From: an uncultured Saprospiraceae bacterium
GTDB taxonomy: Bacteria; Bacteroidota; Bacteroidia; Chitinophagales; Saprospiraceae
Direction of reading: 5' to 3'
NCBI GenBank assembly: GCA_937997635.1
Contig: CALLFA010000149.1
Location: 1-36,137, forward strand
DNA length: 36,137 nucleotides
Shown: piece by piece, positions 28,801 to 36,137 of the stretch
Layout: each line of letters opens with the position of its first letter
How positions within the stretch are numbered: the first letter of the stretch is position 1
The notes under the pieces: generated by a model
Database searches by the model: none
What the model was told of the DNA's origin: nothing
What the model saw: only the letters and a program-made list of their open reading frames with translations
Program-made: the position numbers and the translations under genes

Positions 28801-30473
28801 CAGTACATACCTATGCTGCTCCTGGCACATATACTGCGACATTGACCGTCAGTAATTCATGCGGTTCTGATGCATTAACCGAAAGTATTACAATTGAAGA
28901 ACCAATCTTGTCAATAACTGAAATGCTAGCTGACAGCGTTGATTTTTCAATTGAAAATGAAGCGGTTTGTCAAGGACAAGCATTTGTCGTACAAAACAAT
29001 ACTCCTGTATTCGATGATGCCTTCTGGTTAGTTGATGGACAAGACACAATTGAGACTGATTCTATTCTCATTCAAGACAGTGGTTTGCATACCATTTCAT
29101 TGGTTGTTAATATAGATTCTATTGCGATTATACAATCAAAAGAAGTAAACGTCATTGGGGTTCCAACAGTAGACTTTAGTGCTAAACGTACTGGTTTTGA
29201 CAACGAACTAGAATTTACAAATGGCTCTGAAAACGCTAACAGATTTTTATGGACGTTTGAAGATCGATTCAGTTCTGTTTTTGAAAATCCTTCTCATATT
29301 TTTTCTCAAGATACCATTCAGACAGTGTCACTACTGGCTAGCAATGCATGCAGTAGTGCCATCATTAATAAAGAAATTGACTTACGTGTGACCGATCAAC
29401 CGCAAGCGATAATCGATGTTTCGAATGGTGAGATTTGCTCAGGCGAAGTCGTTACATTTGAATCTTTAGATACGATACCTTCAGATGTCACTTGGATTTT
29501 AGAGGGAGTTTCAGATTTTGATAATTCAGATGATGTGGTGTCTGTGGAATACAATAATGCCGGACTGTATGATGTCATGCTTATTGTCGATAACATTAAT
29601 GGTAGTGACACATTGTTACTCAATGATCATATAACAGTGACCCAATCAGTAGAAGTAGAAGTGTCCTCAAGTGTTGAAGATTTAACAGTGAATCTTACAG
29701 CCACACAAGCGGACAATGGTACTTATTTTTGGGATTTGGGCGACGGTGCTGGAGTCGCAGGTTCTGCAGTTTCATATACCTATGAGGAAGCTGGTAGTTA
29801 TCAAGTCACTCTTGTTTTTCAATCAGAATGTGGGATTCAAGTGATACAAACAGATGTTGTAGTGGAAGAAGAAATCGCTGAAACAGATAATGCAAATGAA
29901 ACTGTTCCTTTGCCAGTGGCTTCATTTGTACAAACAAACACCTTTCTCAATCCAGGAGGGCGTATTTTGTTTAGTTCAACATCAACAGAAACGACTAATG
30001 TAGAATGGTTTTTTGAAGGCGCAAGTCCTGCTTCAAGTACATCAGAAACAGTAATTGTCCAATATGATGCAGTCGGCGTTTTTGATGTCATGTTAATTGC
30101 TTCCAATGAATTTGGTTCTGATACCTTAATACAAGAAGATTTCATAACAATAGCAGAGAATAATTTAACATCCAATCAAACAGAATCGAGATCACTGTTA
30201 GAATCAACACAATCTCTGAGCGACCTTGATGTACAGATATTTCCAAATCCTGTTGTTGAACAAGTTTCTGTCAGCTTGCATTCTCCTTCAGATCAAACAG
30301 CAAATGTCAATTTGTTCTCTATAAATGGCTCTCAAGTATATTCAGAAGAATTAATCTTATCAAAAGGAGCTAATCAACAGACGATTAACATTGCTAATCT
30401 TCCTTCTGGTACATACATTCTTTCAATTATATTAAGAGAAGAGGCCATTCAACAAAAGATAATTAAGAGATAA
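25830..30473 (+). CDS. Secreted zinc metalloprotease with 13 PKD domains and a T9SS type A tail
   Basis: The protein has 1547 residues, with a signal peptide ending LNLHAQ at about residue 25. A propeptide-like region follows, with HCGLD around Cys165, a possible cysteine switch. The reprolysin-like (metzincin) domain has HELGHNFGASH (His332, Glu333, His336, His342) and the Met-turn Met351. PKD-type domains fill about 390-1443, and residues 1466-1547 form the T9SS sorting domain (FPNPVVEQVSV, LPSGTYILSI, KIIKR). The protein would be exported by Sec, then carried across the outer membrane by T9SS and cleaved or anchored. The start is TTG 25830: the first in-frame ATG is 14 codons on and would destroy the signal peptide. 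The next gene begins 31 bases downstream in the same direction, so an operon is likely. The substrate is unknown. Confidence 0.88.
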   Translation: MNRDFYILIYLVGIMLTSTLNLHAQSSPLASIDTYAVLELKNLIPTGKKSLQGSTTLNLGDYGKHELILEENILFDSDYSLLVQSAKGIQKSNSRDTRTYSGTLAKYPKSIVSLTVGDDFIYGFIRTDKEEINIEPLRYYEHSAAKDAVIAYKTSDQQHQHAMHCGLDRKLEAQFIHQADEVVENKSQLEGCIEIDMAIASDFSMFQFYGSVEEVQNHAIAILNAAQSNYDTEFNDEIRFNLIEQFVSTCETCDPWSSTTDSETLLNEFRTETDIWTQTIDQASLWTKRDLVRNNNNAANGLAFVNTVCTEYATLVVEDNDTGQRKRVLFAHELGHNFGASHDDENTNFIMSTPLVETNEWSTESIATINRRYLRFLCLSSCDRSENVIADFDAQFIGNCAPVQVQFRNLSVGIIDSVRWIFPGGTPSQSTDLEPRVIYNVGGDFDVQLTVYGSNGTADVKELRSAVNFSQAPESDFEYTLMAENIVSFKVKNTDQSADYEWDFGDGFTSKATEVTHSFLTTENIEVTLTASNNCGTTFTTEPIEFNANPPVANFSSTDIFVCTDESLQFINLSENAESVQWFFQNGSPTTSIDDNPVVRFSDPGSYSVALLAINDFARDTIEISSYISVDPEPVSNFNLEQVGDTIHLEFDSQFARGLLWDFGDGNTSGDLNPTHIYTEPGTYIVTLLVENFCSTDSHTREVIVTENLPTADFSQTSEVICAGSSVLYSNNSTEATSFRWEFEGGVPSQSTEENPVIVYGTTGIFDVSLTAINADGETTILKEQTIEIIEVPIADFNIDQRDNTISLSGLNSGLSPSWDFGDGNTSTDVNPTHEYSQGGQFIITLTISNDCGTDSVQKAVIIESNELNSSFSVSSRNICEGSAVSYADLTDDADERTWIFEGGLPNQSTDANPTVLYIQDGRYSVTLITKNDVSTDTLVLPNHLTVASLPTADFNFSVTDSTVTFTNNSDSFSELSWTFGDQTGSADSDPVHTYAAPGTYTATLTVSNSCGSDALTESITIEEPILSITEMLADSVDFSIENEAVCQGQAFVVQNNTPVFDDAFWLVDGQDTIETDSILIQDSGLHTISLVVNIDSIAIIQSKEVNVIGVPTVDFSAKRTGFDNELEFTNGSENANRFLWTFEDRFSSVFENPSHIFSQDTIQTVSLLASNACSSAIINKEIDLRVTDQPQAIIDVSNGEICSGEVVTFESLDTIPSDVTWILEGVSDFDNSDDVVSVEYNNAGLYDVMLIVDNINGSDTLLLNDHITVTQSVEVEVSSSVEDLTVNLTATQADNGTYFWDLGDGAGVAGSAVSYTYEEAGSYQVTLVFQSECGIQVIQTDVVVEEEIAETDNANETVPLPVASFVQTNTFLNPGGRILFSSTSTETTNVEWFFEGASPASSTSETVIVQYDAVGVFDVMLIASNEFGSDTLIQEDFITIAENNLTSNQTESRSLLESTQSLSDLDVQIFPNPVVEQVSVSLHSPSDQTANVNLFSINGSQVYSEELILSKGANQQTINIANLPSGTYILSIILREEAIQQKIIKR
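26997..30165 (+). repeat. Coding array of 13 PKD domains in alternating A/B order
   Basis: Residues about 390-1443 of the metalloprotease hold 13 domains of about 80 residues. Odd ones (A) have a Cys near the start and a W-x-F-E-G-G-x-P-x-x-ST turn. Even ones (B) have the classic WDFGDGxTS turn and a Cys near the end, as in SNxCG. The alternation A-B-A-B runs without a break. Cys residues are at 400, 535, 563, 694, 722, 852, 880, 1011, 1047, 1174, 1203 and 1334. Steps alternate between about 131 and 28-36. Confidence 0.85.
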
Positions 30474-30504
30474 CTCGTTAGCTTAGTATCCATAAACTGG
30501 ACAT

Positions 30505-33500
30505 ATGCCCTTTTTTCTGAATCTTCATACTTCTAATAGGTATATTTCTACTTTAGCAGTCCTATGCTTTGTAGTACTACCTAGTGTGATTTCAGCTCAG
30601 AATGATTGTGTACTCATCGAATCTATTGACATCATTGACAATGAAACACAAGCAATTAGTTTTACGATTTCTGACGTCCAATTGGATGATCTTGCAGACC
30701 CTAATCAAAGCATTACATCCATACAGATAGAATTCAATCATGAAAAAGTGACAGATCTCGATGTCTCATTGATGAGCCCATCTGACCAACAAGTTGACCT
30801 TATCGGGCCAATAACTGGATCTAATGTTTTGACAAGTGGTATACCTGGGTGGGCAATAGAGTTCATACCGTGTGCAGTTCCAGCAGATCCCGATCCCAGA
30901 ATTAATGATGATGTCTATTCGAATCTTCTCAACTGGGAAAATTTTCAGTTTTATAATGGTTCCTATTACCCATTTAACGGTTGTCTTGAAGATTTTAATA
31001 TTGGACCTGTTAACGGCCAATGGACTCTTATTGTCCGTGATGGTTTTCGATTTGATAATGGAATGATAACGTCGATCAAAATCGTTTTTGCGGAACCTGA
31101 AGGACTTAATTTTAGCGTATGTGAAGCAAATGCCGGTATATTTGATGATCCTGGTGATTTCAACAATCCTAAGCTTTTTTGCGATTTTAAGAATGACCTG
31201 AATTTGATTGGTGATTTTATGATTTCTAGTTTTCGAAGACCAGACAATGAATATAATTACGATTTCATCATCGCAGATTTGATTACTGAAGACATAATAG
31301 CTGTTCAAGATGGAACCCAAGGCCCTAACCTTATGTCAAATATTGAATTTCCTCTTGGAGATTATCAAATATGCGGATTGTCTTATATTGAAGATGATAG
31401 AGCAACCATTCTAAATGAATTGAATAACGGAAATTTAATAGACTTTCGAAATTTTATTGATGCAGTACCATCTCCTGTATGTGCTGATGTAACAGAATTT
31501 TGTTTGACAATTTCGAAATTGCCAATTGCCAATACGGTGCCATTGGATACTGTCATTTGTACTGGAGGAGAGTTTAGACTTGAAGATTCTAACGGTCTTG
31601 TACAAAGATATTTAGGGCCAATCCAAAATGACTCTATTCAGGTTGGTGCTCAAGCATGTGATTCAGTTGTCATTGTTAATATTCAACAAATCGACTTTGT
31701 CGCAAGAATAAGCACTGACACGGATACCATCATTAATTGTGTCATGGATACCATTGTACTAGGTTCATCAATGTCACAAGTGAACAGTCCACCTGAACGA
31801 TTGTGGTCAACTGTTGATGGTGAAATTATAGGTGACAACACGATGCAACAAATCATGACAAACACACCAGGTACCTATACACTGATCATTAGTAGCGATC
31901 AAGGTTGCATTGATACGACGAGCATAATCATTGGACAAAACATGGATCAAGCAGTTGTGAACTTAGAGGCAGACGGGATCATCACATGTGAAAATAATGT
32001 TGTAGAAATAAGCGCTGATTCACAAGAACAACTATTTAATCCAAGATGGCAAGGACCTGATGTTGATGATGATGCTTTTACAACACAAGTATTCGATGAA
32101 GGTCTTTACATATTTACAGCGGATTTTGATAATGGATGTAGTTTCTTAGATTCCATTCTTGTAGAAAAAGACATAGAAATCCCTGCCTTCACAGTTGACC
32201 CAGTCTTGGTCGGTTGTAGAGCACAGCTTCAATTTGCCAATAATATGGTACCACAAGGTGCCAGCTGGATTACACCAAGTGGAGAAGCATTGGCTGAGGT
32301 GATGCCAACTGTCTCTGAACAAGGCGTATACGAACTGATTGTTGAATCTCAAAATGGCTGTATTGATACTGTAGACGTAGACATATTTTTTGAGCCACCT
32401 GTTGATACCATACAGATTGTCGGAGCAGATTTGACATGTGTAGATAGGTCTACTGTGCTTAGCATAGAGGGCCAGACAATATTTGAGATTATTTCTTGGG
32501 AAGGCCCTGATTTTTTTGAATTAGCAGATAGCGTTACTGTCTCTGCATTAGGTACTTATACCGTACGTACACAGGATGAAGATAATTGTCCTGGCATCGG
32601 TGAATATGAATTGTCAACTGACACTCTTCCGCCCTTTATAGAGATTAGTGGGAATGTGTTGGGATGTACTGCTGCAGAAACGACACTGACAGCAGATATT
32701 GCTGGTTTGATGAATCCAATAGAATGGGAAGGTCCAAATTTTCAGGAAGCAGGATTTGTTGCGGTGGTTTCCGAAGTAGGGGAGTACAGAGCCATGACGA
32801 TAGGAGATAATGGATGTGTAGGTGTAGATACTTTTTTGTTATCTCGTGAGGAGCCCTTTGAGGTTACCGTGAGAGATACCTTGATAAATTGTGATTTAAC
32901 TGCTGTTCGAGTCGAGGCAGAAATTTCAATTATCCCAGAACAAATACAATGGGATGGACCCGATGGTTTTTCATCAACAGAACCAATAGTTGAGATCGAA
33001 CAAATAGGGCAATATTTTCTGACAGTTACTGGTGCCGATCGATGCAATGTTGTTGATACTGTGCAAATTGGATTGAGAAGTGCAGACATCTCATTTAATG
33101 GTTCTGATGATGATTTTGTTATTGACTGCGATGCCGATTCAATACAATTGAGTGTTGGAATTTCTGGTGCAGCAGAATCCATTTTTTGGATAACAGAATC
33201 GCTAGATATTTTGACAGAGTTTGAGCCAGTGGTGTTTGAAGCTGGGACTTACCAAGTCGAAGCAGAGGATGCTTTTGGCTGTACGATAGATACAAGTATT
33301 GTTGTTCGATCAGATACCTTATCCCCCGTCATTGAGATAGATCGAGTTGGCACATTTGTGTGCGAGCAAAACGAAGTAACATTGACAGCCAATATAGATA
33401 TGGTAGGCAGTCCAATTGTTTTGTGGCTCGGAGACAATGGTCCTTTGCCAGATCAAGACAATTTAATTCAGACTGTTGATGAGCCTGGGACATATACGGT

Positions 33501-34335
33501 TCGTGTGTTTAATCCGAGCAATTCCTGCTTTTCTCAAGAAGAAATTACATTAGTAGAAGAAGACAATACCTTTACAGATCTTGAATTCGATTTTGTGAAT
33601 CCATGTGGAGATGAGCCAACTGGAGCTGTTCAAGTTATCAATTTTGAAGGAGGAGAAGGGCCCTTCCAATTGAGTTTGGATAATGATGCTTTCGAACAGA
33701 CCGACCAGATTGGCGGATTGCCTGCTGGCTCATATGAACTCTTTGCAAGAGATATAAATGGTTGCGCATTTTCTAAACCATTTGAGTTAGAGCAAGCCAC
33801 AGAAATTGACGTCAGTTTGCCGGAAGAGATTTCAGTAACATTCAATGATTTAGTGGAGTTAGGTATAGATACTACTGGCTTGAATATTATCGACATTATC
33901 TGGGGGCAGGACAATCAGTTTTTAACAAATGGGGAAGATTCCATTAGTTTTCAAGCTCAAAATGATGCGACAATACAACTCTTTTTAAGAACAAGGGAAG
34001 GGTGTGAAAGCTCTTCAAGTGTAGATGTTTTTGTGACAATTATCAGTTCAGAAATATATTTACCCACTGCTTTTATGCCGTCTAGTGATATAAATAATTT
34101 GTTCCAATTTGGTGTAAATCAAGGAATTACAACAGTTTTACAGTTCAACATCTTTGACAGATGGGGCAACATGGTCTACAGTATTGCCAATACACCAGCA
34201 AATTCTGATTATGGCTGGGATGGTAGATTTAATGGTGAATTAGCAGAGCAGGATACCTATGCTTTTTGGGCTGAACTGCAATCAATTGATGGTGAAGTAG
34301 AGGAAGTGTCTGGCACATTTTATCTGTTTAGATAA
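30505..34335 (+). CDS. Secreted P-domain, Ig-repeat and SprB-like adhesin with CHU_C tail
   Basis: The protein has 1276 residues, with a signal peptide of about 32 residues (ending PSVISAQ). Residues about 36-195 form a proprotein-convertase P-like domain (ITSIQIEFNHEKVTDLDVSL, GPVNGQWTLIVRDGFRFDNG). Residues 200-400 are a Cys-containing region I do not recognise. About 400-1019 hold eight Ig-like repeats of 75-82 residues. About 1020-1106 match the SprB repeat (GGEGPFQLSLDN, GGLPAGSYELFARDINGCAF). About 1181-1276 match CHU_C, the gliding-associated type B T9SS tail (IYLPTAFMPSSD, FNIFDRWGNMVYS, GWDGRFNGELAEQDTYAFW). It is likely exported by T9SS and held at the surface as an adhesin. It lies 31 bases after the metalloprotease. 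Confidence 0.85.
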   Translation: MPFFLNLHTSNRYISTLAVLCFVVLPSVISAQNDCVLIESIDIIDNETQAISFTISDVQLDDLADPNQSITSIQIEFNHEKVTDLDVSLMSPSDQQVDLIGPITGSNVLTSGIPGWAIEFIPCAVPADPDPRINDDVYSNLLNWENFQFYNGSYYPFNGCLEDFNIGPVNGQWTLIVRDGFRFDNGMITSIKIVFAEPEGLNFSVCEANAGIFDDPGDFNNPKLFCDFKNDLNLIGDFMISSFRRPDNEYNYDFIIADLITEDIIAVQDGTQGPNLMSNIEFPLGDYQICGLSYIEDDRATILNELNNGNLIDFRNFIDAVPSPVCADVTEFCLTISKLPIANTVPLDTVICTGGEFRLEDSNGLVQRYLGPIQNDSIQVGAQACDSVVIVNIQQIDFVARISTDTDTIINCVMDTIVLGSSMSQVNSPPERLWSTVDGEIIGDNTMQQIMTNTPGTYTLIISSDQGCIDTTSIIIGQNMDQAVVNLEADGIITCENNVVEISADSQEQLFNPRWQGPDVDDDAFTTQVFDEGLYIFTADFDNGCSFLDSILVEKDIEIPAFTVDPVLVGCRAQLQFANNMVPQGASWITPSGEALAEVMPTVSEQGVYELIVESQNGCIDTVDVDIFFEPPVDTIQIVGADLTCVDRSTVLSIEGQTIFEIISWEGPDFFELADSVTVSALGTYTVRTQDEDNCPGIGEYELSTDTLPPFIEISGNVLGCTAAETTLTADIAGLMNPIEWEGPNFQEAGFVAVVSEVGEYRAMTIGDNGCVGVDTFLLSREEPFEVTVRDTLINCDLTAVRVEAEISIIPEQIQWDGPDGFSSTEPIVEIEQIGQYFLTVTGADRCNVVDTVQIGLRSADISFNGSDDDFVIDCDADSIQLSVGISGAAESIFWITESLDILTEFEPVVFEAGTYQVEAEDAFGCTIDTSIVVRSDTLSPVIEIDRVGTFVCEQNEVTLTANIDMVGSPIVLWLGDNGPLPDQDNLIQTVDEPGTYTVRVFNPSNSCFSQEEITLVEEDNTFTDLEFDFVNPCGDEPTGAVQVINFEGGEGPFQLSLDNDAFEQTDQIGGLPAGSYELFARDINGCAFSKPFELEQATEIDVSLPEEISVTFNDLVELGIDTTGLNIIDIIWGQDNQFLTNGEDSISFQAQNDATIQLFLRTREGCESSSSVDVFVTIISSEIYLPTAFMPSSDINNLFQFGVNQGITTVLQFNIFDRWGNMVYSIANTPANSDYGWDGRFNGELAEQDTYAFWAELQSIDGEVEEVSGTFYLFR
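31702..33563 (+). repeat. Coding array of eight Cys-paired Ig-like repeats
   Basis: Residues about 400-1019 of the adhesin. Each unit has a Cys soon after its start (IINC, IITC, LVGC, DLTC, VLGC, LINC, VIDC, TFVC), a W in the middle (often WEGP or WDGP), a G-x-Y strand and a second Cys 44-55 residues after the first (GC, NC or RC). This is a plausible intradomain disulfide in each. The units are diverged at the protein level, unlike the 50-residue repeats of the CotH protein. Confidence 0.75.
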
Positions 34336-34469
34336 GAGAAGTGAGTATTGTTAATTTATAAGACACATTTGTTTGTTAAACTTTCGTTTACAACCCTTCT
34401 TTTAGGTATTTTTACCCTTGCAACTTGGTAATGAGGGTATTTGTCTTTTTACTTAAATGAGTAAGTATA

Positions 34470-36137
34470 GTGTATAGGTTATTAATTGCATTTGTTGTAT
34501 ATATAAGTGTCTGTATTTCAGCTGCTTCGTCGCAAAGTGATTATCTGTGCGATTTTAGCACACCGCTCTGTAATCTGCAGTCTCTAGTCACAGGGACTCC
34601 AGTAGACATGCCGTCACCAGACAATTATCCCAATAAAGCTGGAATTGAAGCTTCTGCTGTCTCAGGACTATTTTCGGATTCTGGAGGACTTTTCCCAAAA
34701 TTATCTAATTATTTCAACAATACACTTGGTAGAAACGGTTGGCCAAGTCCCTTAGATACGCCTACTTGTGGAGGTGGTGCTTTTGGATTATCAAATCCTA
34801 TCATTTATACAATAACTGCAACAGACTCTAATCCACGTATTGTTTTTGACTTTTTTAGATGTTTGCTTACTCCAAATGGAACCAAAGGATTTCAATTAGC
34901 CCTGATCAAAGGTTGTCAAGTGCCTGAACTTATAGATTGTCATGAAGAACAAGGTGTTGATAATCTCTCCGTAACATTATCGATTGATAATGCTGAAATA
35001 GGAACAGAATACTATCTGATTATTGATGGATATGATGGTTCGATTTGCACCTATGAGATAAAAAGTATTGAAGGCTTTGTCAAAGATAATGTCAGCCCGA
35101 TCAAAGATGTCACCTTTAATGATGAGAGTCTGTCTACAGAAAGAGTGATGTGTAGTAATGAAAGTGACCCACTTTTGATCATTGATAGCGACAACAGTAA
35201 CGCTGTAGTTAATTCTGTTTGGAAAATATTTGATGAAAATGGTTCACAATTCGGAAGGACGATAAATAAGTCAAGCCAATTTCTAAAGTTGCCAGATGAA
35301 GTCTTAGAAAATGCTGGAAGATATACCTTTGAAACAGTATTAGAAAACCCTTGTTCTGAAGCTCCTGAAATTCCATTCGTTGGAAGTTTCGAAATTCTGG
35401 AAAATGTGGCTTCTCAGTCACTGACTGTTGATTTTTGTGGACCAGGTCCATTCGATACGCTTGGTCTTGTCTTTACAGCATCAGGACAACAACGCGAAGT
35501 ATTCAACGCTGGTACTGCCTGTGAATCAACAGCAGAAGTTAGTGCCATGATTTTAAATATAGATAATCCAAGTTTGATTATAAATAACTGCAACGAGATA
35601 GAATTTGTTGGAAATATTATCGATGAAGCCTCTGTGAATCCAACATTCATATGGATGGATGAAAACGGAAATGCAATTGATGATGGTAATGCAAATGACC
35701 GTATTTTTAACTTCTCTGAAGATGGTACATATTCTTTGGATATAGAACTCACTGGTTTTGTTGAAACCTGCACGTTTCCAATTGGAGAAATTGTCGCGGA
35801 ATTTAATCCCTCTTCTTTTAATATGACATGCCAGCCAATTGATTCAGAATCTATTTCTATTGCCTGGGATGCTGTAAATCGTGCTGAATCATACACGGTA
35901 ACTGCCAATGGGATGTCACAAGATTTTATGGCGCAAGAATTGTCAGGTGTCATTTCTGGGCTTCCAAGACAATCCACAGTAAATGTAGAAGTCGTAGCTA
36001 ATTTGCCAGGAAACTGTAAAGCGATTGCACAATCATCATGTACCACACTGTCTTGCGATGCGACGCGATCATTCAGCTTTAGCTCTTTGATGCAAGATAC
36101 CGTCGTATGTCTGAATGAAGCTCAGTCAATCATACAG
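34470..36137 (+). CDS. Large secreted surface protein with an FN3-like domain (3' end cut off)
   Basis: The frame is open from 34470 to the last base, 556 codons, with no stop. The start is GTG: the frame is closed by TGA 12 bases upstream and has no earlier ATG, and GTG gives a clean signal peptide (MYRLLIAFVVYISVCISAASSQ). The mature start SDYLCDFSTPLCNLQSLVTG and the later YYLIIDGYDGSICTYEIKSIEGFVKD resemble the N-terminal region common in long Bacteroidota surface proteins. Around residues 450-540 is a fibronectin type III-like segment (ISIAWDAVNRAESYTV). Many Cys are present. It probably continues into further repeats and a T9SS tail, which cannot be seen. It lies 134 bases after the adhesin, so co-transcription is uncertain. 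Confidence 0.75.
   Translation, partial: MYRLLIAFVVYISVCISAASSQSDYLCDFSTPLCNLQSLVTGTPVDMPSPDNYPNKAGIEASAVSGLFSDSGGLFPKLSNYFNNTLGRNGWPSPLDTPTCGGGAFGLSNPIIYTITATDSNPRIVFDFFRCLLTPNGTKGFQLALIKGCQVPELIDCHEEQGVDNLSVTLSIDNAEIGTEYYLIIDGYDGSICTYEIKSIEGFVKDNVSPIKDVTFNDESLSTERVMCSNESDPLLIIDSDNSNAVVNSVWKIFDENGSQFGRTINKSSQFLKLPDEVLENAGRYTFETVLENPCSEAPEIPFVGSFEILENVASQSLTVDFCGPGPFDTLGLVFTASGQQREVFNAGTACESTAEVSAMILNIDNPSLIINNCNEIEFVGNIIDEASVNPTFIWMDENGNAIDDGNANDRIFNFSEDGTYSLDIELTGFVETCTFPIGEIVAEFNPSSFNMTCQPIDSESISIAWDAVNRAESYTVTANGMSQDFMAQELSGVISGLPRQSTVNVEVVANLPGNCKAIAQSSCTTLSCDATRSFSFSSLMQDTVVCLNEAQSIIQ

Noticed and set aside
34413-34439. Inverted repeat TACCCT/AGGGTA followed by TTTGTCTTTTT after the Ig/SprB adhesin gene, a possible terminator
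   Set aside because: The stem is only six pairs around a 15-base loop, weak for a terminator. The spot is plausible but not supported enough to list.

Overview
The window is a piece of an AT-rich chromosome from a member of Bacteroidota. It is probably a Saprospiria-like environmental lineage, but that rank is an inference. The evidence for the phylum is: promoter elements of the TTG / TAnnTTTG type instead of TATAAT; start codons preceded by A/T-rich sequence with hardly any Shine-Dalgarno motif; the gene order secY-map-infA-rpmJ-rpsM-rpsK-rpsD-rpoA-rplQ without adk; zinc-free forms of S14 and L36; and secreted proteins with PKD arrays, a type IX secretion (T9SS) sorting tail, a CHU_C-type tail and a SprB-like repeat.

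Region 1 (1-1076, minus strand) is the start of a lipoprotein serine hydrolase of the beta-lactamase/penicillin-binding class C family, cut by the window edge. Region 2 (1258-16275) is one long translation operon. It opens with a clear promoter at 1258-1289 and runs S10, L3, L4, L23, L2, S19, L22, S3, L16, L29, S17, L14, L24, L5, S14, S8, L6, L18, S5, L30, L15, SecY, methionine aminopeptidase, IF-1, L36, S13, S11, S4, RpoA and L17. It closes with a strong hairpin terminator at about 16233-16275. Possible structured leaders lie before L3 and L17, and a -7-like promoter motif lies before L16. Genes rpmD (10021) and rpmJ (13085) are very short but complete.

Region 3 (16322-19979) holds housekeeping genes: carA and eno, 5 bases apart, then a DivIC/FtsB-like division protein and sucD, 10 bases apart. 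TAnnTTTG motifs precede carA and the division gene.

Region 4 (20164-36137) is an accessory block of very large secreted proteins. The first is a 1574-residue lamin-tail/CotH protein with five exact 50-residue Cys-rich repeats. Next comes a small outer-membrane barrel-like protein on the minus strand. Then follow a 1547-residue zinc metalloprotease with 13 PKD domains of two alternating kinds and a type A T9SS tail, a 1276-residue P-domain/Ig-repeat/SprB protein with a CHU_C tail, and the first 556 residues of another secreted protein that runs off the window. The block looks like a cell-surface/secretome locus using T9SS. The secretion machinery itself is not in the window.

No tRNA, rRNA, CRISPR array, insertion sequence or integrase was seen. 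No gap between genes exceeds about 255 bases.
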